Shown: positions 12,418-24,060, counted from the first letter of the stretch. The stretch: DNA of 64,000 nt from Nyssa sinensis (GCA_008638375.1 CM018052.1:483001-547000); one strand, 5' to 3'. Numbers and translations are program-made. Notes: a model not told the origin generated them from the sequence alone.

Positions 12418-13250
12418 GCCTTACACTGTTAGGTTAATTCTAGGGTTCTCTCTTCAAGAACCCTTTCTCTCCCGAGGCCGAAGCCCTGCTGAAGTGACAG
12501 CCTCTCTCCGCAAAGCCAATCAAAACAACGTTTTCCGAATCGAAGAACAAGCCGGAGATCTGCCCGACCTCCACGACTGAATAAGGTACGTTCTTAAACC
12601 CTTAACAATTTCTTTTTCTTTAGATCTGGTAGATCTCATCTCTTTTATCACTCTTGATAAAAGAGGGCAAACTGGAGAACTACGTGACTCTCATTCCGTT
12701 TTTCTGAAAGGATATGTAAGAAGCTTTTGGGCCCGAGTCAGATTTATTTCCTATATTTTCTATTCTGTCTTATTTCTTTATATTAGATCTTTATTATTTT
12801 TTTCTTCAATACTCGCATCTCTTTTTCTCATGTGAAAATAACCTTGCAAGTGAATATTCGAGGCAGATCCATTTGGATCGGGTGGGGTGGGTGCCTAACA
12901 CCTTCCCACTCTATACCTTAGCCCCGGATCTGTGTTTTTTTTGGTTTTTACTTTTTATTTCAATGTTTTATTTATTTGATCCATGTCTAGGGATCTTTAG
13001 AATGTAATTAGGAGACAAGGCGATGTAAATTTTAATTATTTCATTCCTTTTCGATTTTCTTTTAATTATTTTTTGTAGCAATGGGTTTGCTTGTTTCTTG
13101 CCCAAACAAAAACTGGCAACTCCTTAATCTCTCCATCTTTCATAAGAAGCATTCCTTCCGACCTTAAGGGAAGGAGACAATCAGGATCCTCCTAAATCCA
13201 TGAAAAGAGATGACACATCTTTTCCTTTTTTTCCGATGCTGGGCCCACAA
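12418..13250 (+). other. Tat-like segment, right part with possible primer site
   Basis: After the right GCCTT duplication the Tat-like segment resumes: a leader-like region, then GTGGGTGCCTAACACCTTCC near 12887, T-rich DNA, and TGGCAACTCC at 13114-13123, which may be the primer binding site. There is no ORF. The boundary with gypsy integrase is at about 13250. Confidence 0.4.
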
Positions 13251-13400
13251 CAACTTATCTTCTAATATTTGGATCACTCTCTCGGATTGTCCATACATCT
13301 CTAGGTGATAGGCTATGCTAAATCTTAACTCTGTCCCCAATTCTGTTTGCATAGCCTGCCAAAACCTTGACACAAATCGTAGATCTTGATCGGGAATGAT
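13251..13400 (-). pseudogene. Ty3-gypsy integrase core fragment (base layer)
   Basis: On the minus strand it reads IIPDQDLRF, SRFWQAMQTELGT, then YGQSERVIQILEDKL. This is the integrase core just before the piece at 4611-4988. Upstream, the reading continues at 63934-64000 (EIVKLHGIP), on the other side of copia-2. The degenerate HLEMYGQSERV replaces the usual HPQTDGQSER. It is a fragment of a dead element split by two insertions. Confidence 0.87.
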
Positions 13401-13885
13401 AAATAGCGCTAAATATTTTTAACCAATGGCATCTCGACAATTTTGATGATAAAAAAAATTATCCAAATGAACTAATGTTTTATCCAAGTGACAATGCAAA
13501 TAGGTTATCTAGGTCAAAGAAGATTGTTGACCAAGAAATGACAAAGTCCATCAAGCTAAAAGATTCCACCCAAAAATATGCTTCAAGGCAAGAATCAAAT
13601 CAAGTGGAATGTTTTCAAGATGAATCAAGCAAATGGACACACTCAATCCCAATGACTCAAAGATAAGTCAAGTGAAGACTTTTATTTTCCTTATTTTGGG
13701 TTTTAAGTGATTTAGGATTAGATTGGTCATTGGTCGCAAGCTTTTATTATTTAAAATAATCAACTAAGAACTAACCTCAAATGATTTTTGAAAACAAAAA
13801 AAATTGCCACAACTTAAGTTTTGAAAGATCAAAAGGTTTTGATAAAAATACAGTAAGAAAAATAAACAAGAAGACACTTACTGTC

Positions 13886-14270
13886 CAAACTAGTTGACCA
13901 GTTCATGAAACCAGACGATTGATTCTTAAGGCTTATTTTTAAACTGATCAAACCAGTCAACCAGTTCATGGTACCAGTCGACTGATTCTTAAGGCTTATT
14001 TTTACACTAATCAAACCAATCAATCAGCTTTAAGAACTAGTCGATTGAGTGACCTTTTTCATAATAAATCCAGAACTCACTATCCAATACAGTCGACTTC
14101 TAAGGAGAATCAGTCGATTATTTTTCAAGGATAAATAATAATGTACATCAAAACCAGTCAATTGATCCAAAAGACCAGTCGACTGATTGTTCTTGAACAA
14201 TTGAACGTCAAACCCTTTGGACAATTTAGTCAACCTAATTAGTCGACCAGTCCTCAATCCATTCAATTGA
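13886..14270 (+). repeat. Diverged repeats with CAGTCGACTG-type palindromes in the copia-2 LTR
   Basis: Units of about 70 bp contain ACCAGTCGACTGATTCTTAA-like cores followed by GGCTTATTTTTA. The same units occur at 62955-63290 in the 3' LTR, and similar palindromic cores occur in the element's 3' untranslated region (60366-60700). Confidence 0.75.
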
Positions 14271-14387
14271 TTTATGATTTAGTTGATTGAATTTGTCGAT
14301 CTGGCACATTGACATTCAAATTTTGAATAGACAAAAAGGGAGGAAACGATTCTTTTTGAGAAGAAACAAACATATTCTTTTTGGGGC

Positions 14388-14396
14388 TATAAATAG
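14388..14396 (+). promoter_or_regulatory. TATA box of the copia-2 5' LTR
   Basis: TATAAATAG inside GGGGCTATAAATAGAGG, about 550 bp before the LTR end. The matching place in the 3' LTR (about 63370) has decayed to CTAAATATTGAG. Confidence 0.65.
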
Positions 14397-14943
14397 AGGT
14401 TCTCTAAGGCATTCTATTCCATCTCTTTACATGTTTACACTTCCACATCTCTATTCTTAACTTTAGATCCAAACATTACAAATCTAGATCTAAAAGTTAT
14501 ACTCATCTTAAATACTCTAAGCTTATACTAGATCTATTTATTGAGAGTGAGCATTTTATTACACCAAATCTACTCTTGAACAGAGTGCCTTTTGGTAAAC
14601 AAAATTGTATCATCTCATTGCGGTGACAATTGTGGGAAGATGCTACCTGATGAGGCAAAATGGGTATATTTTGTTAGGATAAGAGGGTTGTAGGCTTAGG
14701 TTTGTAAAGGTTTGGTATCCACCTGCAAGGAGGTCACAATAGTGGAAAACTCAAGTAGGGATGCTTAAGTCGAAGACGTAGGAAATTTCTTGAACCTTGT
14801 AAATCACTGTGTTTGCTCTCTTTCTTTCTTTATTGTTTAATTATTTATTTTTTTACAACATTCATTTTAAAAGTTTTTAAACAAAACCAATATTTATAAA
14901 ATACCCTATTCACCCCCTCTAGGGTAAATATTTGGGCAACAAA

Positions 14944-14956
14944 TGGTATTAGAGCC
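14944..14956 (+). promoter_or_regulatory. Primer binding site of copia-2
   Basis: TGGTATTAGAGCC begins two bases after the LTR and is complementary to the 3' end of plant initiator tRNA-Met with one mismatch (usual form TGGTATCAGAGCC). Confidence 0.8.
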
Positions 14957-14998
14957 TCATCTGTTTCAAAATAGAGTTAACACTCCAAGAGAAAAGAT

Positions 14999-15757
14999 AT
15001 GGAAAATATTGTAGGAACCATCTTTGCTAAAGGGAAAATGACAAATAGACCTTCATTATTTAGTGGCCAAAATTATACCTATTGAAAGGGTAAAATGAAG
15101 ATTTATCTTCAAGCCTTAGACTATGAAATATGGAAGGTCATTACAAATGGACCTCATATTCCTATAAAGACCGAAATCTCTACTAGCACAACTAAGGTTG
15201 TTAAGGAAGAGCAAGAATGGGATGAGAAGGATCTCAAACTCATTCAAATAAACTCTAGGGCCATGAGTAATTTATATTATGTCTTAGATGCAAATGAGTT
15301 CAATAGAATCTCTACTTACGAATCCACAAAGGAGATATGAGATAAACTTTAAGTTACGTGCGAAGGTAAAAATCAAGTCAAAGAATAAAAAATTAGAATA
15401 CTAGTTCATAATTATGAACTATTTAAAGTAGATGCTTGTGAGTCCATACCCAAAATTTTTACTCACTTTATTACTATTATTAATTCTTTGAAAGCTCTTG
15501 GTAAGAGCTATACTAATGTTGAGATGGTAAGAAGAATTCTTAAGTCTCTACCAAAAATGTGGGAAGCCAAGGTGACAGTCATCTAAACAGCAAAGGATCT
15601 CAACAAGTTAAGTCTTGATGAGTTCCTCTGATTTCTCATGACTCATGAGCTAACCATACGAAGCCATAAAGAGGATAACATGCCAAAAAAGAATCTTGCT
15701 CTTAAATCTTCATTATATAAGAGTGAAGAAGAAGAAGAAGAAAAATAAAAGGAAGAT
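14999..15757 (+). pseudogene. Copia-2 gag, amino-terminal part
   Basis: A SIRE-type Gag. It opens MENIVGTIFAKGK, then RPSLFSGQNYTY, KGKMKIYLQALDYEIW and later ILKSLPKMWEAKVT and DEFL. These are the plant copia Gag (UBN2-like) blocks, ending in an acidic run at about 15728-15745. In-frame stops appear at about 15085, 15338, 15350, 15386 and 15583. It is cut at 15757 by a foreign copia LTR beginning TGTTAGG. About 200 residues that usually follow are missing before the piece at 17396. Confidence 0.85.
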
Positions 15758-17362
15758 TGTTAGGACCATAGGGTCTGATGTTGTAATTGGCTAATCTAGT
15801 TTGACAAAATATGATTTGATTGTAATTATTGCTTTAGTCCAAGGCTTAGAGTATCTCAATGCCCATTCTACTCCAAGATGGTCCAAGCTTCATTATCGTG
15901 CACATCTATCGGCCGACTTGGTTTATGAAGGGTCATTTGGATATTTTGGACTTTTGTTTTGATTTGGATCTCACACACTCACACATTACATGCATTACAT
16001 ATAGTAGACATCATATCATCATGTGTGTAGTTCACTTGTGATTGTGAAATAATTTTTCCAAAATGCATATTTCAAAACACTTAGGGAAATTGAGTTCACA
16101 AGACAAGCAGAGAATGAGCAACAATCAATTGCTCGTTCCAATGAACCAAATGGCTCATTTGAATGAACAACTAAGGCTCATTCGATCTTGTTTGAAAGGA
16201 TTGCATCTAAGGAAGAATTGGAACCTTCACATTTCGCTCGTTTGCTAATCATTTCTTGCATGTTCAAATGAAGGGTGATCATTTGAACAAACTACTAATT
16301 CGTTCAAGCAAACACTGCACAAAAACAAAAAAAAATTTCTATTTTCAAGCCTCTTTTTGAGATCCGATCTCATTGATATAAAATCACAAAAATTCAGTTT
16401 GAATTCAATGAGAACAAAGCTAGAGAGAGTTCAAATTGTGAGAACTATACACTTGAGAGATCTTAGAGTTTTCATGAGTGAACATTCATACTTGTAAACC
16501 ATGCATATCTTTACTCTAATTATTCATTGATTTAGATCATATCACATGATCCAAGTCAATTCAAGGAGCCTCAATTCCATGTCAATTCACCATTAAATAG
16601 TTTGGAGTTCAACCTTGAGGATTCATTGTTGAATGATAGGAGGAATCCGAGGTTGCAAGGAGTTACAATTGTAAAGAGGCCCGATCGGAGGATTCCGAAA
16701 CCGTGAGGAGCGTCTCGTTGTATGAAGACTTCAACTATAGAGGAAGCTTATGGATTCAAGGGAAGATTGAAAATGGTTGAATAGAATGGTGCTTGAGCTA
16801 CTAAGGTAAGTTCTTCGTAGTTTTACACCTTGGATAGTTTTTCGTAGTAGTTTCTCCATCATCATGTCATTTTACAACTCTCTTACTCTTCATGCTTTAC
16901 AATTCCCAATTTGCTAGAATTGAATGCTTCCGCTATATAGAGATTTAGGTTTTCATGAATTGTGAAAGTTGATCTTCAATTGAGTAATTGAAAACCTTAA
17001 TTGTGAAATTGGAATAAAAAATTAAATTGTGGAATTGATAATTGATCACATAGTCTAATTTCTATTTGAATTGTGAAATCAGCAATTAAATTGGATTAGT
17101 GGATCAATTAGGCTTGAGTTGAATGGTTTGTATGTTAAACACTACATGATTACTATATTTGATGAATTGGGCATACAATTGAATTGCTGATATTTGTTGA
17201 ATATTGATAGATTTTTCAATTCATATATTGTGCAATATTAGTAGTTGTTAGTGTTGTGGTTGAAAAATTGAAGGAATTGAAAAAGTTAGTACAAACCTAT
17301 TCAACCTCCCTCCCTTCTAGGTTAATTTCACACTACGGTAACCAACAAAGTGGTATCAGAGC
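15758..17362 (+). mobile_element. Copia LTR with primer site, truncated right after it
   Basis: It begins TGTTAGGACCATAGG and ends GGTAACCAACA at 17347, followed by TGGTATCAGAGC at 17351-17362, an initiator tRNA-Met primer site. It contains repeats of CTCGTTC and GAATGAAC type, as in other SIRE-like LTRs. Because the primer site is present, it is a truncated element rather than a solo LTR. No matching 3' LTR was found. The coding sequence from 17396 could belong to this element or to copia-2. Confidence 0.75.
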
Positions 17363-17395
17363 TTACTCTCAAAGGTAATTGATTAGATACCTCTA

Positions 17396-18048
17396 AGTAT
17401 GAACGATGAAGGGTGATTATCTTGAGAAATGTGAGAATGAAATTGAAGCTAATATATAAATTGCTTACGAGAAATTATCTAAAGAATTTCTTAATATCAG
17501 GAAGGCTAACATGAAATTAGCCAAGAAGCTTAAGTTGAGTCAATGGGAAAAAGTTGGTTTACAAGTTGACCAAACCATGTTGAATCAACTTGAAGAATTC
17601 AATGCCACTCTCTTAAAAAAACATGAACTTTTAGAACAAGAGAGAAATATCCTAAAGGGTGAGGTAGGAAATATCAAATCATCCTTAGAGCCTTGTAAAA
17701 TTGAAAAGGATGAATTTGGTATAAAATTTGATGAAAAACTTAAATTAACTAAGAGTGTGAAAAGCACTTTTGAAAACATGTCTAACAAGTCATCTTCATC
17801 CATTAAATTTATTCCTTTTACCTTCAAGCCTAAGTTGCTTACTCCTACCAAACAAATAGGGATCATTTTACCTTAACCCAATACTCGACATTTAGTTCAA
17901 GACCAAACGCAACCTAAGGTCTCACATTGTTCATTTTGTGGGGTTGATGTTCATACTAGAAGGAAATGTAGAACCACTAGGAAAAGACATGTACAACATC
18001 AATACATGTCAAATGAGCACAAAATGAAATTGTCTTTGGTAAAGTAAC

Positions 18049-18085
<37 letters not shown>

Positions 18086-18276
18086 CAAAGGTCTAAGAGT
18101 ATGACTCAAAAAGTCATGGAAATGAGAAAACTTATGAAACCTCTAGCAACCCCTAGACCTCAACTAAAGACATCTAAATCCAATATACAACATGTCCTAC
18201 CCATATACAAGAAGGCAATAAAGCAAATTTGGGTTAGGAAAGAAAAATTAAAGGGCCTAGAAAAGGAATGTGTAAG
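17396..18276 (+). pseudogene. SIRE-type gag carboxyl half: coiled coil plus zinc knuckle
   Basis: A coiled-coil-rich stretch (LEKCENEIEANI, then AYEKLSKEFLNIRKANMKL, and leucine/glutamate heptads) is followed by a CCHC-like knuckle CSFCGVDVHTRRKC near 17930-17975 and a KEKLKGLEKECVS end. It continues into protease at 53658: the join ECVS to KSL is in frame once the insertion is removed. Stops and an (AT)n run at 18055-18082 break it. The gap before 17396 is filled by a copia LTR. Ownership by copia-2 is likely but not certain. Confidence 0.75.
18055..18082. repeat. (AT)n microsatellite
   Basis: A pure AT run of about 28 bp inside the degraded gag region, probably a slippage expansion after the gene died. 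Confidence 0.9.
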
Positions 18277-19758
18277 TCACTTTTTCCAATTTACTTTTTC
18301 CTCAAGAAGAGAAAATTCCTCTTTTAGATGACTAAGAGAAAGTTTAGCAATTTAGGTTTCTTACTCTTCAATCTCATCTTAGAGTCTCCCTATGAATTTC
18401 TTTAACACTTCTTACTCCAATTCTTTTTGAAAATCATTCTCTTGAGTAGAAGTTGATCATGTTTCCATAGCCTAAGTGAGCTTTATGTTAGTCATCTATT
18501 CTAGGTCTATGGTTTCCTTAGTTGGATTTTTGCTTTTATTCATAGTTAGGTTCATTTCATTCCTTTGTGAATCCAAAAATCCAAAAAAAAATATTTCTTT
18601 TATCTTCAAAGCTAATGTGATACCGTCTTTTTGAAAAGAAAAATGAATTAAGATGTATTTCGAGTAATTGAGACTATGACTTGTGTGCTTTATTTTATCA
18701 CTATCTTCACATAGTCTTATTTACTTGAATGCATACAATATTTCAATCTACTTGTGATCTCATAGTTTTTGGTCTTGTATACTTCTTACGTGAGACTGCC
18801 TTGTAGATAGGTTGGACTTAATAGTTTTATGTTTATGCTTCAACAAAACCATGGCTAAAAAGATTGACTTAGGTTGAAAAAATCAAAGGACCTAAAAGAA
18901 AAAGGCTAAAAATAAAATGACATTCACACAAATTGAAAAATCAAAGAGTGGAAAGAAAGGGCTACCTTTGAGATAGTGTGTTTGCTAGCATTGGAAATTC
19001 ATTGAAAAGAGCTGCCTAGTCAACTGTGTGAAAGCCGCTTTAAAAAAGGTGAGAAAAGTGAAAATTCAAGTTACAAAATTTGGCTTTTAAATTGAGAGGG
19101 AGTTTTGGTTAGAAATGGTTAAAAATCCCTTAGTAGATTGCCTATGGTTGTTTTCTCCTATTTTAGTATAAATCATTCAACACCATAAAGTCAATCTTGA
19201 CATGAGAACATTTCATGGTTGATGGTATTGCATATGTCTAAAAAATCATGCTTGATCAAATAGAGACTTGGCTTGCATGTGGTTAAGTATTCTAGGATTA
19301 CTTGAATATTTTGATTTAATTTAGAACACCTCTTATTCTCTCTATGTTACTTAAAATGTTCTACAAATTCTGATTTCAATGCAAAAAATATTGGGATTGT
19401 TTTTAGTTTTGTTGATAAATAATTATGTAAATTACACTGACCTCTCCTGAGGTTAAGTAATATTATACATGGTTTTCTTATGATTTGAAAAATTATACTA
19501 ACCTTTCACGAAGTTTATGTTTAGTAACAATTTGCCCCTTCCATTGGTCAACTGTTTGTTGACCGATCTAAAATAGCTGACATCATCTTAAACTTTTTTA
19601 AAAAGAAATTTTAGCCTCGTTACAAAATACAATAGAGAAATAATCCTTTTCATCTTTTCTCTCTCATCTTTCCAATTAAAACCCACATCCATCACTACCA
19701 AAATATTACCGCTGTCTAGGAAGAAAAGGTTAAAACTCTGTATATATGTCGGTATGCA

Positions 19759-19800
19759 TATCTATCTATATATATATATATATATATATATAGATATATA
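19759..19800. repeat. TA-rich microsatellite
   Basis: A TATATATA run within the MULE. Confidence 0.85.
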
Positions 19801-20342
19801 GAGATGGGGATCCAAATGGTTATGAAACAGAGATGATATTGAGTTTGGATTGAAGAAACTCATTTGAAGAAACCCATTTAAAGAATTTATTTTCAGGCAA
19901 GATCCCACAATTAATAGAAACCCAAGCTTTGTGTATGTACTTTGTTACCGCACTGGATTGCGAGCCATGTAGAGATGGCGAGAGGAGGCGAAATGGAATA
20001 TGAAGGTAGCAAATTGACGGGGCAACAAACGATTGGAGAGGAAAGAGGACTGCTTGAGAATAAATGAGAGAGATAAAGTGAAAAACCCTCTGCACCTAAA
20101 GACTGATTAGTGGAGGAGTTGTTCCAAAGATCTGATTGCGTTGAAGGAGTTCCAAATATTCCTCATTTTGCTTTTGTTTGTTTAGTGATTTATTTTTAAC
20201 TTTGCACTGAATCAGTGATTTTACTTCCAAATCGACTTCAACTATCCAATCTAAGAAAAAAACTTATATTATAAATGTGGCTTGATCAATCAATCATCTA
20301 AATGGTTCATTGTTTTTGCAAGGTATAAGTGTAGAATTTAAT

Positions 20343-20571
20343 CTATATATATATATATATATAGTCACACACAGTCGACGTCGACCAAATTGTTCCATGT
20401 GATGGTATTGTAAAAGCTTTGCAAAGCCATATCCTCTTGTGTGTGTGTATATATATATAGATATATATATATATATATATTCACTCACAGTTGGCATCGT
20501 ACAAATCGTAGACATCGGCCAAATCGTTTGCAAATCCATATCTTGTCTTATATATATATATATGTATGTAT

Positions 20572-20602
<31 letters not shown>
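20343..20602. repeat. Cluster of TA microsatellites with repeated linker
   Basis: TA runs at about 20343-20363, 20445-20480 and 20550-20602 alternate with related linkers (CACAGTCGACGTCGACC-like and CACAGTTGGCATCG-like). It looks like an amplified unit inside the MULE. Confidence 0.75.
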
Positions 20603-21452
20603 AAGAGATGGAGAAATTATATTTTGGAATTTAAGGAGAAGTGATAAATTATATTTATATGTAGAGAGGGGAGAAATTATATCTCAGAGTTGAAGGGTTG
20701 GGATATGGTGGAGCGAGGAAAGGATTGTTGTCCATTTCTATGCCAGGGTAAAATTGTCTTTCTAAGAAAATTTGTTAAGTCAACTAACGGTTGACTAACA
20801 GAAGGGGCAGATTGTTACTAAACATAAACTTCAAGGGAAGTTAGTGTAATTTCTCATATTACAGGAAATCGTTTGTAATATTACCTAATCTCAGGGGATG
20901 CCATTCTAATTTGCCCTAATTGATTTCTTCTTAGTGTTTTTCATACTAAAAACTAAAGTTTTCATTGAAAATTTTTTTCCCCTGTTTTGCCTAGTTGAAA
21001 TGAGCAGAGGAATATTAATCAGAGCAGGACACTCTTTTTTTTGAAAGAAGAGTAGTCTTGGCTGCTAGTTCGAATGAAGGCTCGTTCGAATGGAGTCACT
21101 TATTTGCTTGAACGAACAACTGATCATATAACACCCTGACCCGATTAACGAGAATGTAGTCATTAATTAAATATTAGAGACATTTTAAGTAAAATAGTAA
21201 TTAAGGAAAGTAACCGAGAAAAGCATAACGGTATCAATAATAATAAAACCTTAATTATCGAGGCTGACACATGAAAAGAATAATCAAAATCATAAGACTT
21301 CGATTCGTGAAATCAACACATGGAAAATGCAAGTACACAAGAAGAAAAATAAACGTAAAGTACAAAAGGAAAAATGAAGTAAAATAAGTAGAGATGCCAA
21401 ACAAGGCATAAGGAGAAAAAGATGGGAAAAAGAGGCCAAAAGTGTTGGCCAA

Positions 21453-21519
21453 GGGATTTGATCCCAAGACCAAAAAGGTGGGAGAGACTTATAACCAAAA
21501 AATAAACCAACTTGGCTGC
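21453..21519 (-). other. tRNA-like block 1 in family-D LTR
   Basis: On the minus strand, AGCCAAGTTGGT (A-box-like) is followed about 45 bp later by GGGATCAAATCCC, one base from the B-box consensus. Its position in the LTR, upstream of the TA-rich promoter zone, corresponds to that of the block in family A. Confidence 0.45.
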
Positions 21520-21648
21520 TAGCACATTTGTGTTGTGTATTGCACTAGATATACATATATGTTATATAAAAGTCATCCCACCACCCAAATCAACCAATAG
21601 AAACACATGCAACACCTCAAAAATTTATAAAAATATATGTATATATGT

Positions 21649-21772
21649 GTATATATATATATATATATGCCAGACCTTGCGTGAGGCAGACTTCGGTGTT
21701 GTATGTAGAGAGAGAGAGTGAGAGAGAGGGAGAGAGAGAAGAAGAAGAAGAAGAAGAAGAAGAAGAAGAAAA
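21649..21772. repeat. TA, GA and GAA microsatellites of the LTR promoter/leader
   Basis: A (TA)n run at about 21650-21668 precedes a GAGAGA run (21708-21738) and a GAA run (21739-21770). The same order occurs in family C (29398-29645 and 49459-49765). It is probably TATA-rich promoter plus purine-rich leader. Confidence 0.8.
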
Positions 21773-22812
21773 AGGAAGGAAGGGAGGAGAAGAAAAGGGG
21801 AAGTTAATGTATACAAACTTAAGGGAGGTCAAAGTGGAACCAAGGAAAGGGAAGACACCACTAAAAGAGGTAAAACATCAAAACTAAAATTTCTCTTCTC
21901 TAGGAAAATATCACTAATACATGCAAATTTGGTGAAGTTAAGTTCTTGCATAGCCCTTGTAGATAATACACCAAAGCTTAGTAGTAAAAATGAGACCAAG
22001 AGGGGCTTAAAACACGAGATTCGTGAAAAGCAGCCATTGACAACCACCACCAAGGTTGGGTTTGAAACAACTAGAACTAACCCAAGTTTGGGTTATTGGG
22101 ACTTGAAGTAGACCTCATGGGGGTTGCAGAAACCCTAGCCTGTGACCTAGAAGCCTAGGAAAAGGCCCTCAAACCTCGACATGTAGGTTTCGGTTATGAG
22201 ATACAACCTTCAAAACTTGATGTAAAACCTAGTTTTAAGAACGGGACTTAAACCCTATAATGGAAGGACCCCAATAGAAGGAACCCCATGAGTTTTGGGT
22301 AAAATATAAGTGTGTATGACCAAGTTGTAGATACAGCCATCAAGATTCCAAGAGAGGTTTTGAGCTCAATTCGAGCCCCCAAACCAACGCCAAAACATCA
22401 CCCAATGTTCTAAGAGTTGAGGGGAATTGAAAACAGAGAGAATCGATCTTTAAAACGTAATGAAATAGAGAAATAAAAACCTACAAATTAGGGCTACAGT
22501 GTCAGAGAAGGTAGGGAAGATGATGAACAAGACGAGTAGGATCAGATAGGGTTCGGGTCGGGATCCACCCAGTCGTATATAAGGTTTAAATGAAACTACG
22601 TCATTTTAAGAAGTTCGATTTTAATTTAAGATGAAACTGCGTTGTTTTTTATGCTTAACTTTTCAAATTTAAATAGGGCCTATTTGGTTACAAAGGTTGG
22701 AGTCTGATTTGATATCCACTATTGGAACTAGGATAACCTATCCTAGTTTTGCCCCTTGTCCATTGTTTGGCATGCCGAATATAAGAAAAATAAAAGAGAG
22801 CTGCAGCTCCCC

Positions 22813-22878
22813 AGATTTGATCCCCCAACCTCTCACTTGCCTAAACCCTAAAACCAAGCCTCTAACCACTGTGCCACC
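22813..22878 (-). other. tRNA-like block 2 in family-D LTR
   Basis: On the minus strand, GGTGGCACAGTGG matches the A-box TRGCNNAGTGG well. It is followed by GGGATCAAATC, a weaker B-box, about 45 bp on. This is the same block as at 50773-50836 in family C. Confidence 0.5.
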
Positions 22879-22994
22879 ATAGCACACGTGACATAATATT
22901 AACTAAATAAATATATAATATGAAATTAAATAATTTAATTAATTTAATTATTATAAATTGTCTTGTTACCCAAATAAATTAAACAAGTAGAGTA

Positions 22995-23190
22995 TTTCAA
23001 CTATTTTGGGCATTCTAGATTTAATGAAGGGATCCATTTTACGAGACGGGATCCTGAAAAATTAAGACATGTAAAATATAAAATTACCGTTTTACCCTTA
23101 GTGACGCCCAAAGTCAGATACAAGTCTAAGAGGCTCTAAATTGACTTTCTTTGGCGTTCCGGACCCAACGGTGAGGTCCATATTACCAAA
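22995..23190 (+). repeat. Roughly 130-bp LTR module, family-D copy
   Basis: Contains GGGATCCATTTTACGAGAC, a TTTACCCTTAGTGACG block and CAACGGTGAGGTCC, in the same order as in families A, B and C. Confidence 0.65.
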
Positions 23191-23837
23191 TTAGGTAGGA
23201 GAAAATAAGACACGTGAAAATACAACCTTATAAAAATTACTACGAGTAGCCTGGTTTAAAAAAAACAAGACCTATCCTAAGAAAGTAGGATTCATCTGGT
23301 CTAAAAATAAGTTTAGAACACCAAATAAGTGGTAATGTAAATAAAATATGGAATTGATAATTTCTCATAAATTGTTCTTAGGAACTACAAGGGAAAAGGA
23401 AAGTAACACCAGTAGCACCAATCCCGAGGACAAAGGTGACTAATCCTGTACTTTGAAGTGGAATTTAACTCTATGAATTCTGAAGAAGTTTAAGTTCAGG
23501 ATTTTTGAAGTATTTTAAATTCAAACTTCGTATTTATATGATTCCTGACTCAAGTATTACTACTTTTTTTTTTTGGAAAACTCTATTATGACATGCAAGT
23601 TAGCTTGTTTATATTGCTGCTTTTTGTAAGTTTATATTCTAGCATGTTTACGCTAAATTCAGAATTTTATTAAATGTCTCTCTAAAAATAAATGTCTTTT
23701 ATGCTATGCTTTAAATATCCCTGTTCATCGCGGTTATATTCTCTGAAGCTTATGTGTTAAATGTTATATTCCAAGTATTTGAAGAGCCTGACATATTTTT
23801 AATGCACCTAAAAAGCATATATTAAAAAATTCAGATT

Positions 23838-24060
23838 TTAAATGTTCTTGAAAAACATCTATTTGAAGAAGTCATATTTCAAATGCTCATGAAAAACATC
23901 TATTTGAAGAAGTCATATTTCAAATGCTCATGAAAAACATCTATTTGAAGAAGTCATGTTTTAAATGCTTTTAAAAAGCAACTACTGAGAGGTCATGTTT
24001 TAATGCTTTTAAATAGCATCTATTTGTAAAGAAATTTTTTACATGCTTCTTATTTGCGAA
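23838..24060 (+). repeat. Tandem repeat of about 48 bp in family-D LTR
   Basis: Units with GAAAAACATCTATTTGAAG and AAGTCATATTTCAAATGCT repeat about four times. Two central units are nearly identical. Confidence 0.85.

Larger units (their letters stand above)
4989..13250 (+). mobile_element. Probable Tat/Ogre-type LTR segment inserted in gypsy integrase, holding a family-A solo LTR
   Basis: This block separates two pieces of a single gypsy integrase, so it is an insertion. It has a TATA box near 6236, a G+C-rich GTGGGTGCCTAACACCTTCC motif near 12887, and a TGGCAACTCC sequence at 13114. The last two resemble, from memory, the end and primer region of Tat/Ogre LTRs. Its termini and target duplication could not be placed exactly. 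A family-A solo LTR (6310-12417) interrupts it. No coding region was recognised. The class is an inference from a few motifs. Confidence 0.45.
13401..14941 (+). repeat. Copia-2 5' LTR
   Basis: Collinear with 62475-63933: shared blocks include TTATCCAAATGAACTAA, GACCAAGAAATGACAAAGTC and CATCTCATTGCGGTGA. It ends in GGGCAACA directly before the primer site. Its first bases read AAATA where the 3' LTR has TGTTA. Its TATA box is intact. The two LTRs show many substitutions and small gaps, so the insertion is old. Confidence 0.85.
19425..20916. mobile_element. Non-autonomous Mutator-like (MULE) element, 1.5 kb
   Basis: Long terminal inverted repeats of about 190 bp: the left end (AAATTACACTGACCTC, then TTTATGTTTAGTAACAAT) matches the reverse complement of 20735-20916. 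A candidate 9-bp target duplication is TAAATAATT before and TAATTGATT after (7 of 9 match). The interior has no transposase, only AT-rich DNA and TA microsatellites. Long inverted repeats with a 9-bp duplication point to the Mutator superfamily. Confidence 0.72.

Noticed and set aside
13164..13250. Extension of the gypsy integrase frame down to 13164
   Set aside because: Beyond LEDKL the residues no longer match integrase, and the true continuation is at 4988. The extra open frame is chance within the inserted segment.
21617..21887. Several overlapping short frames on both strands
   Set aside because: They are produced by TA, GA and GAA repeats in the LTR promoter and leader.
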